Positions 26,303-35,444 are shown, counted from the stretch's first letter. The stretch: 42,939 nt of DNA from Vibrio genomosp. F10 str. ZF-129 (GCF_000287055.2 NZ_AJYQ02000064.1:62792-105730), one strand, 5' to 3'. Program-made: numbers and translations. Notes: generated by a model not told the origin, from the sequence alone.

Positions 26303-26345
26303 ACTAAAAAGGCCGTTTGAGAAGATAGCAGCTCAAACGTCCTTT
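26303..26345 (-). terminator. Terminator after DUF2999 gene
   Basis: A 14-bp stem (26308-26321 with 26332-26345, one mismatch) around a 10-nt loop. On the minus strand it ends in a run of five T, so it terminates the gene to its right. Confidence 0.75.
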
Positions 26346-26417
26346 CGATTTATTTTCGTTGAAGCTTTACTTGAAGCCGTACTTTAAGCGACAAGCTTAT
26401 CACTCAAAGATAGGTGT

Positions 26418-26669
26418 TTACTTGTTTAGCTGCTCTTTAGCGGCTTCTACTTTTGAAAAGTCTAACCCTAGTTCAGTAACGGCTTCTTTAATCAGCGCTG
26501 GATTCTGCATGACCTGGCCCATTAATGCCTGAAGTTTTTCTTGAGGTAAACCCAGTTGGCTAATGGTTGTCATCGCTGCCAAAGGGTTTTGAGTCAGCAC
26601 TTCAAACAGCGCACTGATCTGTGCATCGTCAATATTATTTTCTCGTAACATCGCAAGAATCGGGTTCAT
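26418..26669 (-). CDS. DUF2999-family small protein
   Basis: An 83-residue helical protein. NPILAMLRENNIDDAQISALFEVL, NPLAAMTTISQLGLPQEKLQ and MQNPALIKEAVTELGLDF match the DUF2999 family as I remember it from Vibrio and Photobacterium. Function unknown. The ATG has a good ribosome site (AGGTAATG), and a strong terminator follows. It lies 51 nt after miaE and may be co-transcribed with it. Confidence 0.75.
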   Translation of the reverse strand: MNPILAMLRENNIDDAQISALFEVLTQNPLAAMTTISQLGLPQEKLQALMGQVMQNPALIKEAVTELGLDFSKVEAAKEQLNK

Positions 26670-26720
26670 TACATTACCTTTGAATACTCAATCAATTAGG
26701 TGGACAGTCTATCATTTGCC

Positions 26721-27485
26721 TTAAACTGAGTGAATGGGTTTACCTGAATGAAACTTAAAATCCTCATCTTCACTTGAGATCAGTTCCGCTTCGGCTTGAG
26801 CAAAAACGGCGATTCTATCGGTAATGTCCGTGCTAGAAATACTTTGAGCCAGCTTTAGGTAGTCTTGGTAGTGTCTTGCTTCTGATCGCAACAAAGAAAT
26901 ATAGAACTTGCCCAATTCATCGTCTAAGTAAGGCGCTAGCATCGCAAACCGTTCGCAAGAACGCGCCTCGATAAAGGCACCTATAATGAGCTTGTCAACG
27001 AGTGCTTCGGGCTCGTAGGTTCTTACCTGCTTCATCATCCCTTTGGCATATCGAGACGCTGATATAGGTTCGTAAGGGATGTTCTCTTTTTCCATAATTT
27101 CGAGCACTTGGTAGAAATGGTGTAGCTCTTCTCGAATCAACATGATGAGCTTATCGATCATGTCTAACCCATAGTTACAATTAGGCTTAGGCTGAATCAT
27201 CTTCGAGACATTGCTCTTTCCTTTTAACGTGCTGAGATTACCGATTCGCTTGTACGCAAACTCTTCATAGGGTTTGAGTAGCTCAGTCAGTTGTTGTTTG
27301 CCTTCTTCGTCAACTGCGTATCGTTTCAGTAAGAACATGGCACTTTGAGCGGCTTTGAGCTCACACAACAAATGATCCCGGAGTATGACCGGTAAATTGG
27401 TGCTTTTCTTGGCTTGCTCAACCCACTCTATAGGGGTTGGGCATTTTAGAAAGGATTGAATCGGGGCTAAGAGTTCTTCGTACAT
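26721..27485 (-). CDS. miaE: tRNA 2-methylthio-N6-isopentenyladenosine hydroxylase MiaE
   Basis: Non-heme diiron monooxygenase of 254 residues that hydroxylates the isopentenyl group of ms2i6A37 in tRNA, using oxygen. Carboxylate and His ligands are recognisable in the four-helix bundle: HLLCELKAAQSAM, IREELHHFYQVLEIM, AFIEARSCERFAML and RSEARHYQDYLKLA. The EELHH and EARxxxR patterns match MiaE. Length is as expected. MiaE occurs in Vibrio and Salmonella but not E. coli. It lies between cueR and the DUF2999 gene on the same strand; it is unlikely to be functionally linked to either. Confidence 0.92.
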   Translation of the reverse strand: MYEELLAPIQSFLKCPTPIEWVEQAKKSTNLPVILRDHLLCELKAAQSAMFLLKRYAVDEEGKQQLTELLKPYEEFAYKRIGNLSTLKGKSNVSKMIQPKPNCNYGLDMIDKLIMLIREELHHFYQVLEIMEKENIPYEPISASRYAKGMMKQVRTYEPEALVDKLIIGAFIEARSCERFAMLAPYLDDELGKFYISLLRSEARHYQDYLKLAQSISSTDITDRIAVFAQAEAELISSEDEDFKFHSGKPIHSV

Positions 27486-27538
27486 GGTGTTGTTCTTTTC
27501 GATGATATTGCTGCGATTTTATCATGAAGTGACAAACG

Positions 27539-27925
27539 CTATTTAGTTAAATCTTCAATGATGGGGCATTGGCTATTATTATCCCCTGGGCATGCAGAAA
27601 CCCAGCTTTCTAATTGATTCTTAATTTCGGTTAATTCGCTGATTTTTAGTTCTATTTCGTCAAGTTTCTCTTTGGTTTTTTCCTTGACTTCACTGCTTTT
27701 TCTATTTGGGTTTTGAGCTAACTGGACCAGCTCTTTACACTCGATAAGTGAAAATCCAGCGTTTTTGGCTCTGGCAATTAGGCTGAGCTCTTGAACGTTC
27801 TTTGCTGAATACTCTCTGTAGCCAGCTAGGCTTCGAATCGGTGGGGTAATGATGCCTTTGTCTTCATATAAGCGGATAGACTTGCTCGATAGCCCCGTGA
27901 GTTTGGAAACTGTGCCTATGTTCAT
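27539..27925 (-). CDS. cueR: Copper-responsive MerR-family activator CueR
   Basis: Cu(I) sensor of 128 residues. The N-terminal winged helix (NIGTVSKLTGLSSKSIRLYEDKGI) is followed by a dimerisation helix. The metal loop is C112-P-G-D-N-N-S-Q-C120, the same two positions as E. coli CueR, and Ser77 is the residue associated with monovalent-metal selectivity. No copA or cueO homologue is adjacent, and no obvious MerR-type spaced promoter was seen directly upstream, so its targets must lie elsewhere. It ends 53 nt before miaE. Confidence 0.88.
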   Translation of the reverse strand: MNIGTVSKLTGLSSKSIRLYEDKGIITPPIRSLAGYREYSAKNVQELSLIARAKNAGFSLIECKELVQLAQNPNRKSSEVKEKTKEKLDEIELKISELTEIKNQLESWVSACPGDNNSQCPIIEDLTK

Positions 27926-28361
27926 GCTGAACCTCTATTCGTATCTATGTGATTCTTGAGCATTAAAATTAATTGCTCTCATTTTTATTGTAACTCACAC
28001 TTTTCTTCCAGTAATAAAAATTTGAACGAACAATACCGATTGGTTCACTGCGTTTATTAGCCTAATACTGTGCTCTATATTTCCGATGTTGAATATGTTT
28101 TAACGATATCGATAGTGCAACTAGGCCAAGCTCGATGCGAGTTACTCATGTTCTTGGGTTGAATGTACGATTTGTACATTACGTGACCATATAATTCGAT
28201 ATGAAAATAAATAATAACATTGACCTAGATCAAGCAAATAGATTTGTATGACAATAATTGTTTAAAACAAAGTTGAAAGATTAAAAAATTATTGAATAAT
28301 AGGCCTATACAAAATTGAAGTATTTGCTTCATCTCTTAGGTTTAAACAGGATGCATATTAA
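27926..28361 (+). other. 436-nt region upstream of ackA
   Basis: No convincing reading frame. It holds the cueR and ackA promoters; from about 28200 it is strongly AT-rich with the FNR-like site described separately. No riboswitch-like fold was recognised. Confidence 0.6.
28220..28258 (+). promoter_or_regulatory. FNR/CRP-like site and -10 before ackA
   Basis: TTGACCTAGATCAA (28220-28233) differs in one base from TTGAT-N4-ATCAA. AATAAT at 28253-28258 could be the -10, placing the site near -39 to -41, a class II activator position. Oxygen-dependent control of ackA is plausible. Confidence 0.5.
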
Positions 28362-29555
28362 ATGTCGAATTCGTTTGTTTTAGTCATCAATTCTGGAAGT
28401 TCATCTTTAAAGTTTGCTGTTATTGATGCAAATAGCGGCGATAACATCGTCACTGGACTTGGTGAGTGTTTTGGAATGCCAGAAGCTGTGATCAGCTGGA
28501 AACACAACGGTGAAAAAACAGAAGAAGCGATTACAGCACCTGACAATCACCATCAGCACGCTATTGACCGTATTGTAACACTGATTGAGACGCTAGGTTT
28601 TAATCAAGATTTAGTGGCTGTTGGGCACCGCATCGTCCACGGCGGAGAAAAGTTCACTTCTACTGTCCGTATTGATGAAGAAGTCCTCGCTGAAATTGAG
28701 AGCTTGTCTGATCTTGCTCCGCTCCACAACCCTGCAGGTGCTATTGGTATTGAAGCCGCTATGAAAGCGTTCCCTGAGCTTCCTCAGTTTGCTGTGTTTG
28801 ATACTGCTTTCCACCAAACCATGCCTCAAAAAGCGTTTACTGGTGCCATTGCCAAAGAACTTTACACTGACTTCGGCGTACGTCGCTACGGTTTCCACGG
28901 AACCAGTCATTACTTCGTCAGCCGTGAAGCGGCGAAAATGCTCAACAAGCCAGTGGAAGAGTCTAATTTCATCTCTGTTCACTTGGGTAATGGCGCATCG
29001 GTATGTGCGATTAAAGACGGTAACAGTGTTGATACGTCAATGGGCTTCACGCCACTTTCTGGCCTAATGATGGGCACTCGTTGTGGCGATTTAGACCCAG
29101 GTATTATCGAGTACCTACTGAAGAAAGGTTGGTCACAAGAACAAGTCTTCAATTCCCTTAATAAGGAATCTGGCTTCCTCGGAGTGTCTGGCCTTACGAG
29201 CGATGCTCGTGGCATTTTAGAAGCGATGGAAGAAGGCCATGAAGGCGCGAAACTGGCGTTTGAGGTATTTACTTACCGCGTAGCAAAGTACGTTGCTTCT
29301 TACCTAGCCACACTTGATTCTTTAGATGGCATTATCTTCACTGGTGGTATCGGCGAGAACTCTCTACCAATCCGTCGTGAAATACTCAACAACCTTAAAA
29401 TTCTTGGCTTTGTTGAAGATGTCGCGGGCAACGAAGCCGCTCGTTTCGGCGCTGAAGGTGTGATTGCCAAATCAGAGATGCTGGGTGCGGTAGCGATGGT
29501 TATCCCAACTAATGAAGAGTTCGTTATCGCTCAACAGTCGGTAGAACTTCTGTAA
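28362..29555 (+). CDS. ackA: Acetate kinase
   Basis: Acetate kinase of 397 residues: ATP + acetate to ADP + acetyl phosphate, reversible. All ASKHA signatures are present: VINSGSSSLKFAV (phosphate-1), VGHRIVHGGEKF, FDTAFHQTMP, YGFHGTSHYFV, SVHLGNGASVCAIKDG, TPLSGLMMGTRCGDLDPG and IIFTGGIGENS. No pta follows, unlike the usual ackA-pta operon, so this may be a second, stand-alone ackA; V. cholerae is reported to have one on chromosome 2. Its terminal codons and terminator are repeated three times downstream (32.1, 35.2 and 42.1 kb). Confidence 0.95.
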   Translation: MSNSFVLVINSGSSSLKFAVIDANSGDNIVTGLGECFGMPEAVISWKHNGEKTEEAITAPDNHHQHAIDRIVTLIETLGFNQDLVAVGHRIVHGGEKFTSTVRIDEEVLAEIESLSDLAPLHNPAGAIGIEAAMKAFPELPQFAVFDTAFHQTMPQKAFTGAIAKELYTDFGVRRYGFHGTSHYFVSREAAKMLNKPVEESNFISVHLGNGASVCAIKDGNSVDTSMGFTPLSGLMMGTRCGDLDPGIIEYLLKKGWSQEQVFNSLNKESGFLGVSGLTSDARGILEAMEEGHEGAKLAFEVFTYRVAKYVASYLATLDSLDGIIFTGGIGENSLPIRREILNNLKILGFVEDVAGNEAARFGAEGVIAKSEMLGAVAMVIPTNEEFVIAQQSVELL

Positions 29556-29582
29556 TAGATTCTAAGAAAATCAGATAACGAA

Positions 29583-29610
29583 AAGCGAGCCAAGTGGCTC
29601 GCTTGTTTGT
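29583..29610 (+). terminator. ackA terminator
   Basis: AAGCGAGCCA (29583-29592) and its exact complement (29595-29604) followed by GTTTGTTTT. It is related to the hairpins in the downstream tail copies. Confidence 0.85.
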
Positions 29611-29951
29611 TTTATATGTTTGGTTCAACCATCACGAACGATGTTTTTTTCATCTAGCAGATCTTCGAGTCGACGAGGCTCGAGCTGACTCATTTCTGCC
29701 CCGAAATGAGTTTAGAGGATTGCACTTCGAAGTATAACCCCCTTAGTTTGACCAAAATTCCTAATCTAAATATGTGAGCAAATTCGTCAGTCTTCTACAG
29801 GTTTGTTAGTGATAAATTTGGTATTTACACTCTATAGTACTCTTAACCCTGTATGAAATGGTATCTTTGCTAAAGTTGGATAGCGATAAAAACATCCAAT
29901 GTGGCTAATACATAACGGCCTACCGATTTGCTAGACCGTTTTATGTGTTAG
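29611..29951 (-). terminator. Non-coding gap with two hairpins, MCP terminator
   Basis: No gene is visible between the ackA terminator and the chemoreceptor. A 9-bp hairpin (29688-29696 with 29703-29711, loop TGCCCC) has no T tract and unknown role. A second dyad (29905-29951), pairing CTAATACATAACGG with the complement of 29935-29951, probably ends the chemoreceptor transcript. Confidence 0.5.
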
Positions 29952-29967
29952 TCATGGACCTTTCTAG

Positions 29968-31911
29968 TTACCGAATGGTTCTCTCTAACTCTTCGATATG
30001 AGCTACAATCTGTTTTGATAGTGGCTCGATGTTTTGGTATAGCTGATGTGCTTTATCACTGTCACCAGACTCGTCGGCATCCATTATTTTGACGATAGTT
30101 TCATGCAGCTCTGCATGAGGTTGCTCCATCGCCTTAAAGGCATGGTTGCTGCCATATTGTTTAATACCATCCTTGTAGTACCAACGTCCTAATGCACACT
30201 CTCTGTGTGAACAGGCTTGCTCACGAGTTAAAACGTTTGTATCACCATCGAGAAAAGAGCGTACCCGAGTCTTCCATGCTAAGTGACCTTGTTTAACCGT
30301 GACAAAATCAAGGGTGGCTGCCTCTGATAGATCTAGTTCATTGAGCTGAGCCTGAAGATCCATTGCACGAGAGTTCACCAACATAGCATGCTGCTGCAGG
30401 TTCTCACCCTGGCTTTCCGTTAGGCTAGCCTGCGAGCTAATACTTTCAATGTTATCAGCCATCTCTGCGACCACAGTACTTTGCTGACCAGCTGCTGTTG
30501 CAATCTCTGCGCTCATGGCATTGATTTTCTCCATACCTGACGTAATATCGGCAAACTTTTCTCGGGTTAAAGTCACTTTATCTAGCGTGATTACTGCTGA
30601 TAGGCTATTTTTTTCTATGGTATTGGCCGAGTTATGAATTCCACTTGATACCAGCTCTAACATAGAACGGATCTCTGCAGTCGCATCCTGAGTTCGGCTT
30701 GCCAAGCTTCGCACCTCATCAGCAACTACAGCAAACCCACGCCCTTGCTCACCGGCTCGAGCTGCCTCAATTGCGGCGTTTAGTGCTAGCAAATTGGTCT
30801 GTTCGGCAATATCACTGATGGTATTTGTGATACTAGTAATTTTTTCACTTTCTTTAGATAGTTCATTGATCGCTTGGGATGTTTGTGACATTTCATCGGC
30901 AAATACTTGCATTTGTAGCAATGTATCTGAAATAAGAGCGTCACCACCTTCAACCACTTGAGTCAGTTGCGTGGTTGTATCTGCCGTGCTCTGCACATTG
31001 CTCGAGACACCGTCAACCGTTACCGTCATCTCACTCATACCAGTGGCGACTTGGGTCGTATGACTGCTCTGCTCACGCATCGCATATAAAACATCATGAC
31101 TGGTTGCAGAGAGCTTATCTGCTGTAGATAGCAACTTGCTGACAGATTCCGAGGTCTGCATAAAAATGCCTTTATAGCGTCCTTGAACCATTTTCATTGA
31201 GGTTAGCACCATAGACAGTTCGTCCTTTCCCTCAACCTCTATATTTTTCGTAAAGTCACCAGCGGCAAGGTAATGATTATGCTCTATGATGTAAGTAAAC
31301 TTTGAAAACACCCTTTTTTGGTTGGTAAAAAGCATCACAAGCACAACCACCACAGAGACCAAGGCAATGAGTTGTAGCATTGGCTGATCTGAAAGTAGAC
31401 CAATCAAGCTTGCGCACAAAACTAGAACGGTGCTTAGTATATGGTTGATGGCCCGAGTCGTCAGCCGTCTAAACCAACGAGGTTGAGGCAAAGTCTTCGA
31501 CGAGTCTTGCTTCATCGATTTATACAGTAATTCAGCCTCATTAATCTGGCTTTCGCTTGGTTTACTCCTAACCGACTGATAACCGACGGTAGCACCATTT
31601 TTGACGATCGGAATGACAAAGGCATCCACCCAATAGTGGTCACCATTTTTGCAGCGGTTCTTTACCATCCCCCGCCACGCCTGACCTGACTTTACCGTTT
31701 TCCATAGATCAGTGAATGCAGCTGGCGGCATATCTGGATGACGAACGATGTTGTGATCTTGGCCAATCAACTCCTCATAAGTAAACCCGCTGATCGCGAC
31801 AAACGCATCGTTGACATATTTAATCTTGCCCTGTAGATCGGTGATCGATACAAGGTCTTCATTACTAGTAAACTTTTGTTCCCGTTGTGTTACGGGCTGA
31901 TTGTTTCTCAT
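29968..31911 (-). CDS. Chemoreceptor with PAS and CZB domains
   Basis: Methyl-accepting chemotaxis protein of 647 residues. An Aer-like PAS domain (about 15-110, with [31 protein letters not shown] split over its strands) is followed by a hydrophobic double-pass region (about 153-195), HAMP-like linker, and the signalling hairpin ([33 protein letters not shown]). The C-terminal CZB domain has H543, C572, H599 and H603 as zinc ligands. It has no large periplasmic sensor. PAS plus CZB suggests redox or hypochlorite/zinc sensing, but this is inference. It lies alone between ackA and the first tail copy. Confidence 0.88.
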   Translation of the reverse strand: MRNNQPVTQREQKFTSNEDLVSITDLQGKIKYVNDAFVAISGFTYEELIGQDHNIVRHPDMPPAAFTDLWKTVKSGQAWRGMVKNRCKNGDHYWVDAFVIPIVKNGATVGYQSVRSKPSESQINEAELLYKSMKQDSSKTLPQPRWFRRLTTRAINHILSTVLVLCASLIGLLSDQPMLQLIALVSVVVVLVMLFTNQKRVFSKFTYIIEHNHYLAAGDFTKNIEVEGKDELSMVLTSMKMVQGRYKGIFMQTSESVSKLLSTADKLSATSHDVLYAMREQSSHTTQVATGMSEMTVTVDGVSSNVQSTADTTTQLTQVVEGGDALISDTLLQMQVFADEMSQTSQAINELSKESEKITSITNTISDIAEQTNLLALNAAIEAARAGEQGRGFAVVADEVRSLASRTQDATAEIRSMLELVSSGIHNSANTIEKNSLSAVITLDKVTLTREKFADITSGMEKINAMSAEIATAAGQQSTVVAEMADNIESISSQASLTESQGENLQQHAMLVNSRAMDLQAQLNELDLSEAATLDFVTVKQGHLAWKTRVRSFLDGDTNVLTREQACSHRECALGRWYYKDGIKQYGSNHAFKAMEQPHAELHETIVKIMDADESGDSDKAHQLYQNIEPLSKQIVAHIEELERTIR

Positions 31912-32081
31912 AAAGCTCCCTTTCTATTCCTTGAAATGTAACTTTGTTTTTTATAACTGTAGCAAAAAATACAGTGGAAGTTTCCTTGCGTGGTAGTTAT
32001 CTTGATACAGATTAATCATTTACTGCTAAATCGAATATCCAGAATAACAAAACCAACATCACCATTACTACCCGACCCAGT

Positions 32082-32179
32082 AGTCGGTTGAGCTACTGTA
32101 ATTTACTTTAAAAACAGATGGTTAAAAGCGAGCTTAGTGCTCGCTTTTTTTGTGCTCATATTGTTGGATAGACCATCGC
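32082..32179 (+). repeat. ackA-tail copy B (with terminator)
   Basis: GTCGGTTGAGCTACTGTAA at 32083 resembles the ackA end GTCGGTAGAACTTCTGTAA, but upstream similarity is lost. A hairpin follows (32124-32133 with 32139-32148, loop TTAGT, then T run). From 32093 to 32179 it is identical to copy D at 42142-42227 apart from one 1-nt indel. The region 31912-32426 contains no gene; weaker similarity to the tail flanks continues to about 32290. Confidence 0.85.
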
Positions 32180-32426
32180 AAAGCACGCGAATGGCGAGCA
32201 CTCATCGCTCACTACATTGACTTCTGCTATTCATTTTTTTGCTATAAGTTAGCGAGGTTAGTGTTGGATTGTTTCTGTCCCGTTACTGGTTAGGGTAAAT
32301 ACTCATTCGCACTTTGTTAATACGATTTTGCCTTACTAAAGGTAATATTTTTCTGTATAGAGAAGTATTTTGATTAGATGATCAACAGAACCAATGGTTT
32401 GTGATTAATGATGATTCTGTAAATGG

Positions 32427-33464
32427 TTATCGAAACTTTTTAGCCGAACGTGCTTTCTCCTGAACGGAGTTCACCATCTTCGTAAACGTACGATCTTTCG
32501 CTCTTCTCTCCGCCAATGTCGCACTGTTGTAGGCTTCTTCGCGCAGCAGTTTTTTGTAGTTATCTAACCGCCTAGAGGATAGCTCTCCGCTTTCTACTGC
32601 CTCTCTAACCGCACAACTTGGTTCATTCTCATGCAGGCAGTCACTAAAACGACATTGAGATGCGAGGGATTCAATATCGGCAAAGGTAAGTTGAATCCCT
32701 TCTTTGACATTGCTCAGTTGTAACTCTCGCATTCCTGGCGTGTCCATCAACAGACCACCTCTGGGTAACCATTTAATCGCACGATGGGTAGTGGTATGGC
32801 GACCTTTGCTGTCTTGTTCGCGAATATGCCTAGTTTCCATTTCATGGCGGCCAAGTAAGCTATTGACCAGTGTTGATTTCCCTACACCCGAGGAGCCGAG
32901 AAACGCAATTGTCTTGCCTTTCTGGCAGTAACTTTCCAATACAGAAACATCTTGGCTATCCAATGCGTTAACACAATGAATACTTAACAGCGGATCAAGC
33001 TTTTGAACTTGCTGGCGAATATCATCAGGATCAGGGTGTAAATCGGCTTTTGTTAGCACAATCACAGGTTGAGCGCCCGCTTCATTAGCCAAAGCCAAAT
33101 AGCGCTCAATCCGATTTAAACTGAAATCCTCATTTAATGAACTCACTATAAAAACACGATCAATGTTGGCCGCGATCAACTGACGTTTAAGAGCGCTCCC
33201 AGCCGCCTTACGTTGAAACAAGGATTGTCTTTCGAGTACACGTATTATTCGCTCGTGATCGAACACGACCCAATCGCCCACGCATACTGCGTCGAGCTTA
33301 GGCGGGAGATTTAATCGTAAAGTCCCATTGTCCCCCATCAGAACAACGTCAGATTTATGATGTTCGACAATTCGACCTAGCGAGCCGTTCTCTAACTCTT
33401 TTAAAGAAAGTTGCTGCTGGAAAAAAGGCCGCATACCTAACTCAAGTAATGAAGGAATTCTCAT
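32427..33464 (-). CDS. RsgA-family circularly permuted GTPase
   Basis: Ribosome small-subunit-dependent GTPase of the RsgA/YjeQ family, 345 residues from the ATG at 33464, which follows a GGTAGGTGG ribosome site. The GTPase motifs are permuted: TKAD (138-141) precedes GSSGVGKST (190-198) and DTPG (241-244). An N-terminal OB-like domain (about 25-75) and a C-terminal zinc motif, C271-x4-C276-x-H278-x5-C284, are present. Canonical RsgA works in 30S maturation. This copy sits in an accessory block, so it is probably a second, horizontally acquired paralogue. Confidence 0.85.
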   Translation of the reverse strand: MRIPSLLELGMRPFFQQQLSLKELENGSLGRIVEHHKSDVVLMGDNGTLRLNLPPKLDAVCVGDWVVFDHERIIRVLERQSLFQRKAAGSALKRQLIAANIDRVFIVSSLNEDFSLNRIERYLALANEAGAQPVIVLTKADLHPDPDDIRQQVQKLDPLLSIHCVNALDSQDVSVLESYCQKGKTIAFLGSSGVGKSTLVNSLLGRHEMETRHIREQDSKGRHTTTHRAIKWLPRGGLLMDTPGMRELQLSNVKEGIQLTFADIESLASQCRFSDCLHENEPSCAVREAVESGELSSRRLDNYKKLLREEAYNSATLAERRAKDRTFTKMVNSVQEKARSAKKFR

Positions 33465-33474
33465 GTGTAACCAC

Positions 33475-33726
33475 CTACCTATAACATGGATTGTCGATTG
33501 CGGGTAAGCATATTGGTTTGCCCACAATGTGAGGGATCACTTCACCGAGCCAAGATTGTGCAATAACCATATAAAAGTCCTCATCTTTGGTTGGTAAAGT
33601 AAGAGCGCTTTCTACCAGTTTCGCCATTAATGCGCCTTCTTTTTTACCTTCTGAATCTGAAAATGTGTCATTGAACAGTGTAATGATTTCTTGAGTTTGT
33701 TCTTGTTTGTACAATCGGTATTTCAT
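33475..33726 (-). pseudogene. GNAT acetyltransferase, truncated
   Basis: The 83-residue frame starts like Vibrio GNAT enzymes (MKYRLYKQEQTQEIITLFNDTFSDSEGKKEG) but the match ends after DFYMVIAQ, before any acetyl-CoA-binding motif. The remaining 28 residues resemble nothing I recognise and run almost to the RsgA start. A deletion joining a GNAT start to RsgA upstream sequence is likely. It lies between RsgA and the MerR-methyltransferase gene in one transcription direction. Confidence 0.65.
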
Positions 33727-33736
33727 CTGTCTATCT

Positions 33737-34915
33737 CTAGCTTACTAGCTCTAAAATAAAGTACTGATAGGTAAAATCTTTTGCGGCACATCGTTCGTAA
33801 ATCGAAATCTCTTTCTTAATGTCCAATAACGCCTGGGATGCCGGCATAACAGCTTGTAATTCGTGAACTCTGTCTTTCAACGGTAGCCAGTAGTTCTGCC
33901 AGGCATCGACACCTAATGAAAAGTGCTCGACCACGTGGTAGCCATGCTTTTTGAACAAGGCTAGCCGTTTAGGGATCGACTGGATATCGGGATAGTCTGC
34001 CAGCCAAAACTGTGTAGCCTCTTCGTCGGGAGAGTCAGTGAGCCAAACCACATCACTCACCATCAAGACGCCATTGTCTTTTAACAGAGGCTTCCATTGT
34101 TTTAGTGCGTTCTCCATTCCCATAACGTACACACAGCCTTCCGCCCAAATGGCATCAAAAGACTTTGCCTGAAATGGCAATTCCGTCATGGATGCATAAA
34201 CAGGAGAAATGCGCTCGTGTAACTGTGCGTTTTGGATTTTTTTATCGAGCTGTTCGATGGCAACAGGCTCATTATCCACGGCTGTAATGTGTGCGTTACT
34301 GTTGTCAGCTAGCAGTAATGTTGAGGTGCCAGTGCCACAACCAATGTCTAAAATATCGGTCATGGTCTGAGGCGACATTAATGAAATCGCTTTTAAAGAG
34401 TCCTTATTACTCCCTGGCCCCCACCTTTCTAATGTTGCAAAGATCTTCATAAAGTCTTTCATGTAACTATCGTGTTCGTTCATATCTTTTGATAACCACT
34501 TTAATCTGAGCGCTTCTTTTTCACTGTAACCCTGAGTACTTAACCAGTTTAAGTAAGCGCTAGGCGCACTTTGACTCAGAGAATGGTGTAACTCTCTTTG
34601 TGAACGTTCTCCAAGTAATGCCAGTAGCAACTCACGAGCGTGAATTTTTTTATCAATCTCATGGTTGAGTTGTGTTAGCCGATTTTCCAATAAGCTTCTA
34701 CTTAACTTCGCGTCCAAGCATTGTTCGCACTCTTTCAATGAGAGACCTGCGCTTTGAAGTTGTTGTATCAACATCAGTCGCTGCAAATCGTTTTCGCTGT
34801 AATAGCGATATCCATTGTCAAGGCGCTGTCCTTTAATCAACCCTAACTTCTCGTAATAGAGTAGGGTGGTGCGAGAGAGACTTGCCTTCGCCGCCAACTC
34901 CGAAATCAAATACAT
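33737..34915 (-). CDS. MerR-type HTH fused to SAM methyltransferase
   Basis: Two-domain protein of 392 residues. Residues 1-105 are a MerR-type winged helix and dimerisation helix (YLISELAAKASLSRTTLLYYEKLGL, then RYYSENDLQRL). Residues 145-390 form a class I SAM-dependent methyltransferase, with DIGCGTGTS (190-198), VDNEPVAIEQL, and a core similar to the UbiE group. No metal-type Cys loop is present. The methyltransferase half may sense a ligand or act on one. Its promoter has a long spacer, a MerR hallmark. Target unknown. Confidence 0.85.
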   Translation of the reverse strand: MYLISELAAKASLSRTTLLYYEKLGLIKGQRLDNGYRYYSENDLQRLMLIQQLQSAGLSLKECEQCLDAKLSRSLLENRLTQLNHEIDKKIHARELLLALLGERSQRELHHSLSQSAPSAYLNWLSTQGYSEKEALRLKWLSKDMNEHDSYMKDFMKIFATLERWGPGSNKDSLKAISLMSPQTMTDILDIGCGTGTSTLLLADNSNAHITAVDNEPVAIEQLDKKIQNAQLHERISPVYASMTELPFQAKSFDAIWAEGCVYVMGMENALKQWKPLLKDNGVLMVSDVVWLTDSPDEEATQFWLADYPDIQSIPKRLALFKKHGYHVVEHFSLGVDAWQNYWLPLKDRVHELQAVMPASQALLDIKKEISIYERCAAKDFTYQYFILELVS

Positions 34916-34948
34916 GTTAGATTCGACCTAAGTGTTCTTAGTATCTGG

Positions 34949-34981
34949 ATAGTATGAACTATAGAGTGATAGACAGGTCAA
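34949..34981 (-). promoter_or_regulatory. Long-spacer promoter of MerR gene
   Basis: On the minus strand TTGACC (34976-34981) and TACTAT (34949-34954) are 21 bp apart, longer than the usual 17 as in MerR-type promoters. CTAT-N6-ATAG (34959-34972) is a small dyad inside the spacer. Confidence 0.4.
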
Positions 34982-35151
34982 GTGAGCTTGTTCAAATCTT
35001 TCATCCATAATGGCAGAAATGAGGTGAGTTCTGAGTTATTAGTCGGTAGTTGGTAGTTGGTAGCCAGTTTTCAATACCAGAGCTTATTTATGAATAGCTA
35101 AATTAGCAAATTGTCCAAATTCCTGTTGGCAGATGCAATACGAATATATAC

Positions 35152-35255
35152 CCAACTAACAAAGAATTCGTTATTGCCCAGCAGTCGGTAGAGCTTCTGT
35201 AATAGATAATTAAATCAAACCGTTAAAAGCGTGCTTTGTGCTCGCGTTTTTGGTT
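35152..35255 (+). repeat. ackA-tail copy C
   Basis: Seventeen codons (35152-35202) align with the native ackA end (29505-29555): PTN then K for E, then EFVIAQQSVELL and stop. There are seven differences in the 57-nt alignment 35151-35207; six are synonymous, all are transitions. A decayed hairpin follows (about 35224-35252). The gap 34916-35288 holds no gene; it also has a GGTAGTT triplet repeat at about 35044-35064. Confidence 0.9.
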
Positions 35256-35288
35256 CTTTATGTTGGACTGTTTCGGTGCCATTTCTCG

Positions 35289-35444
35289 TTAAAGGATTTC
35301 ATCGTTATCCCAATCCCAGCCAATGTTGGCAATATCACGGGATACTTTGTGTAAATACCAGCCGATCAAAGCGACAATAGAAAGGATTAAAACTATAAAG
35401 GTTAAAGCATATCCTACCCTTAGAGTTTGTATGAGACGTAACGA
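35289..35444 (-). pseudogene. Small membrane-protein fragment without a start
   Basis: Minus-strand frame of 51 codons beginning directly after a stop codon. It reads LRVGYALTFIVLILSIVALIGW, a clear membrane helix, and ends IANIGWDWDNDEIL and stop. No ATG, GTG or TTG occurs before the helix, so it looks like the C-terminal end of a truncated gene. It lies between tail copy C and the SDR gene. I do not recognise the family. Confidence 0.5.

Noticed and set aside
35041..35066. GGTAGTT short tandem repeat
   Set aside because: Only about three units, no flanking structure; treated as a small slippage tract and noted in the copy C entry.
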